A stretch of DNA of 34,866 bases from contig AZLU01000140.1 in the NCBI GenBank assembly GCA_002224055.1, positions 72,181 through 107,046 of the forward strand. The letters are read 5' to 3'. Both the position numbers and the translations under genes were made by a program. Below, piece after piece: positions 32,666 to 34,866 of this stretch (its first letter is position 1; each line of letters begins with the position of its first letter). The notes beneath the pieces are model-generated. The model searched no databases. It was given only the letters and a program-made list of their open reading frames with translations, and had not been told where the DNA came from. The stretch is from Pezizomycotina sp. ARF18. Its lineage: Eukaryota > Ascomycota.

Positions 32666-33426
32666 CTCCCAGAGCCTTTGCTTGCAGCGCGAAAAATAAA
32701 AAGCGTCGACCAACTCCAGATTAGGGTCAGTGGACCGACAGACGAGTGGTTGTTCACCTTTCTTCTTTTGTTTCTTCGATCTGTGTTCGATAATCGCCTT
32801 CCCTCTCCCCCCTTTTTTTTTTTTTTTATTTTTTTTTTTTATTTTTATTTTTTTGACAATAGCGGCGAGACGAATCTCAATGACAATTTTATCCCCCTTA
32901 CTGTATCACGAGAGTTGCGAAGTACAACTTACGGTACAGAATTATTTACTTATTATTTCGTTAACATTACTACTAACTCCTGATTGCCCTCTCTCGAAAG
33001 TGTTTACATTAATAAATAAGGTATATATACGTTAAGAAAAGCCCGGAAAGAAAAGATTGTACGAATGAAAGAAATGAAATGAAGGACAGGAGGAGCGAGT
33101 TATGGGATTCGGCGGCGGATGGTAAGAAGGGCGAGAGATAAGTAGTATAGGAGACATAAAAATGAGAGGAAGGAAAAGAACCTAAGGATCCTAATGGTAC
33201 AATGAACCGACCCAATGCTAAACAAACAAACAAACAAGGAAATTATAAACCAAAAATATTTACAAGAAGGAAAGAACAAACCTTGACCGGAATACAACCG
33301 TCTCATTTATATTTTTAGGACCTCCGGATTCGCCAGAGAAACCAGAAGGAAAGCGCCAGAGTCGTACAAGAAAAAGCGGCTACAAAATAAATATCAACTT
33401 CTGCTGTGCGTTCCAGCTGCGGCGAT

Positions 33427-34866
33427 TCATTTTTCCGCCGTTCGTGCAGCTTCCTCTGCGTCGCGAAACAGTCCTGCGGCTGATGAAGAGCTTGCGGACG
33501 AAGTCGCCGGTCCGCACCCGTTGTTTTCGCCGTGCAGCTTGTAGCACAGCTCCTCCAGCGTCTTCCTCTTCGTTTCAGGCACTAGCAGTGTAAAGCAGAC
33601 CCCTGCAAGCATGAAAACAGCGAAAATCTGCATCGCGTGGTTTAGCCACGGGCTGTCGTTCGTTAGGGTAGCCCCTCTTGTGCGGAGCGGACCGATGAGC
33701 AGCTGTGCTACTATTGCGCCGATTTTTCCAGAAGCCGCAGACACTCCATGCGCCGTACTCCTGTACCTCGTCGGAAACGCTTCGCCAGGAATAATAACGT
33801 GTTGCGTTCGGTCCAAAGTGAAGAAAAATTGGCGTATGATATTATGCCCCAGAAGCGCGCCGGTGCGGAAGCTTGTTAAACGCAAAACCGATGACGACGA
33901 ACATAGCCGTAAGCATTCCAAAACAGAAGCTGTATCGTTTTCCTCCCAAAATATCTACAGTCGCAATTGTGAGCCAGTATCCCGGTAGGGCTCCGGCGCA
34001 ATCAAAATTTGTTCCCCACAGCGTTGTTATTATAAGTTTGATAAACGTTGTCTCGTTAGCTATAGCCTATCGCATTCAGGTGATGCTATATTCAACCCGA
34101 TCCCATAATAAGCTACATCCAAAACGAGCCAGAGCCGCGGCGTCCCAAGGATTATCTTTAGGTGCTTCCACTGGGTGAAATGGCGCTTGAATTCGGACAG
34201 TGCCTTCGGTGTGGTGATATCTACGGAATCGCGTTGCGGCGACGGCGCGAGCAACCTGGTCGACCATTGCCTTCCGCGCGACCGCCTAGGAATTGTCCGT
34301 ATCCGCTTCTCCTTTCAGGTTCGCGAGAGATGTCGAAGGTATACCGGGTGTCTCGGGGATCGTGAGCGGTAATACAGAGCGACGAGGCCGGGGACAATGC
34401 CCGGCTGACTACAATCCGCCACGACCTATCTATGGCGAGCGACAGTCATGGTCGCATGCCCTGGACTATCAATTTGGAAGTTATTCTTCTAAAAGCCACC
34501 GTGACGATTAACGCATACGAGAGCAGCACCAGTTGTCCAAGTCCCTGAAGCGAAAACACTTTGAAAAACTGTCAGCATGTTCGTATGAATGTGAGCCAGA
34601 AGCGGTTTATTACCTGAATCTATCATCGCCCCTCTCCACTTCGTGAGGCAAATCTGATGTGATTACGCTGGAAAGTGGATAATCCCCACCAATGCCTGAA
34701 AAACAAGCTATTAGCCTCTAGCTTTGACCTAAGACTGCGAATGCATTCCTGGCTTTACCTAGCCCATTATGACTCTCAGAAGCAAATAGTTCCGACGGCA
34801 AGACATCGAGAATTTGAGGACAGGGCTTGTGCCAAAGTCGATCCTATGATAATAGGAGCTCAATCC
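33427..34866 (-). CDS. PHO84: PHO84-type inorganic phosphate:H+ symporter (MFS), 5' end outside the window, several frame breaks
   Basis: High-affinity plasma-membrane phosphate importer of the 12-helix major facilitator superfamily (phosphate:H+ symporter family). Visible exons: 34866-34759 (partial), 34695-34614, and 34568 to the stop at 33427, with GT-AG introns of 63 and 45 nt. Motifs in order: IGGDYPLSSVITS, VFSLQGLGQL, RYTFDISRE, a cytosolic-loop segment FKRHFTQWKHLKIILGT, LDVAYYGIGLN, FDCAGALPGYWLTIATVDI, IIPGEAFPTRYRSTAHG, SAASGKIGAIVAQ and PETKRKTLEEL, followed by a Ser/Ala/Glu-rich cytoplasmic tail. The motifs fall in all three frames, so several small deletions are present (for example near 34670, 34330, 34100 and 33810-33870). 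Roughly the first quarter of the protein lies beyond the window. Expression is probably phosphate-regulated, as in the family; its promoter is not in the window. Confidence 0.88.

Larger units (their letters stand above)
31660..33426. other. Spacer between convergent genes NEP1 and PHO84
   Basis: 1.8 kb between two 3' ends. It contains the repeat-flanked element at 31978-32665 and T-rich blocks at 32461-32478 and 32812-32854. No protein-coding gene recognised. Confidence 0.6.

Overview
The window is nuclear DNA of a fungus, most likely a filamentous ascomycete (Pezizomycotina). The evidence is spliceosomal introns with GT(or GC)...AG ends and fungal-type branch sites, low gene density with A/T-rich spacers full of long A or T runs, and the nearest remembered relatives of the proteins. 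A sub-group such as Pezizomycetes is only a guess. Roughly half of the window is gene-poor spacer.

Layout: 1-5966 spacer without a recognisable gene; 5967-8299 (-) HOP2, the meiotic recombination cofactor, five exons; 9469-13696 (-) alpha-COP of the COPI coat, seven exons; 14922-16117 (-) an unrecognised acidic, Ser-rich, probably nuclear protein; 17302-18438 poorly resolved open frames on both strands; about 18227-18949 (+) a Fic/Doc-domain protein; 19727-23174 (+) the CHL1/DDX11 Fe-S DNA helicase, nine exons including a 5-nt microexon; 23175-26871 spacer with one doubtful membrane-protein frame; 26872-28508 (+) a secreted Gln/Gly/Asn-repeat protein of a widespread fungal family; 30483-31659 (+) NEP1/EMG1, the 18S rRNA pseudouridine N1-methyltransferase; 31978-32665 a repeat-flanked structure with Pol III-like boxes; 33427-34866 (-) a PHO84-type phosphate transporter whose 5' part lies beyond the window.

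The genes do not form a pathway or cluster. They are housekeeping genes (COPI trafficking, ribosome biogenesis, phosphate uptake), two chromosome-biology genes (HOP2, CHL1), a secreted surface protein and a Fic/Doc protein. The main technical result is that nearly every gene carries small deletions, mostly of one base, often in runs of the same base and sometimes of one dinucleotide unit. They break reading frames in genes that must work, such as alpha-COP and NEP1. The simplest explanation is uncorrected consensus error, so open reading frames underestimate the genes here; gene models were built by following family similarity across frames and splice sites.

The most unusual biological signals are the 5-nt microexon that completes the Walker A motif of CHL1, a GC-AG first intron in alpha-COP, a 29-nt microexon in HOP2 next to an intron with long complementary A and T runs, a fungal Fic/Doc gene with an altered active-site motif, and the repeat-flanked Pol III-like element at 32 kb.
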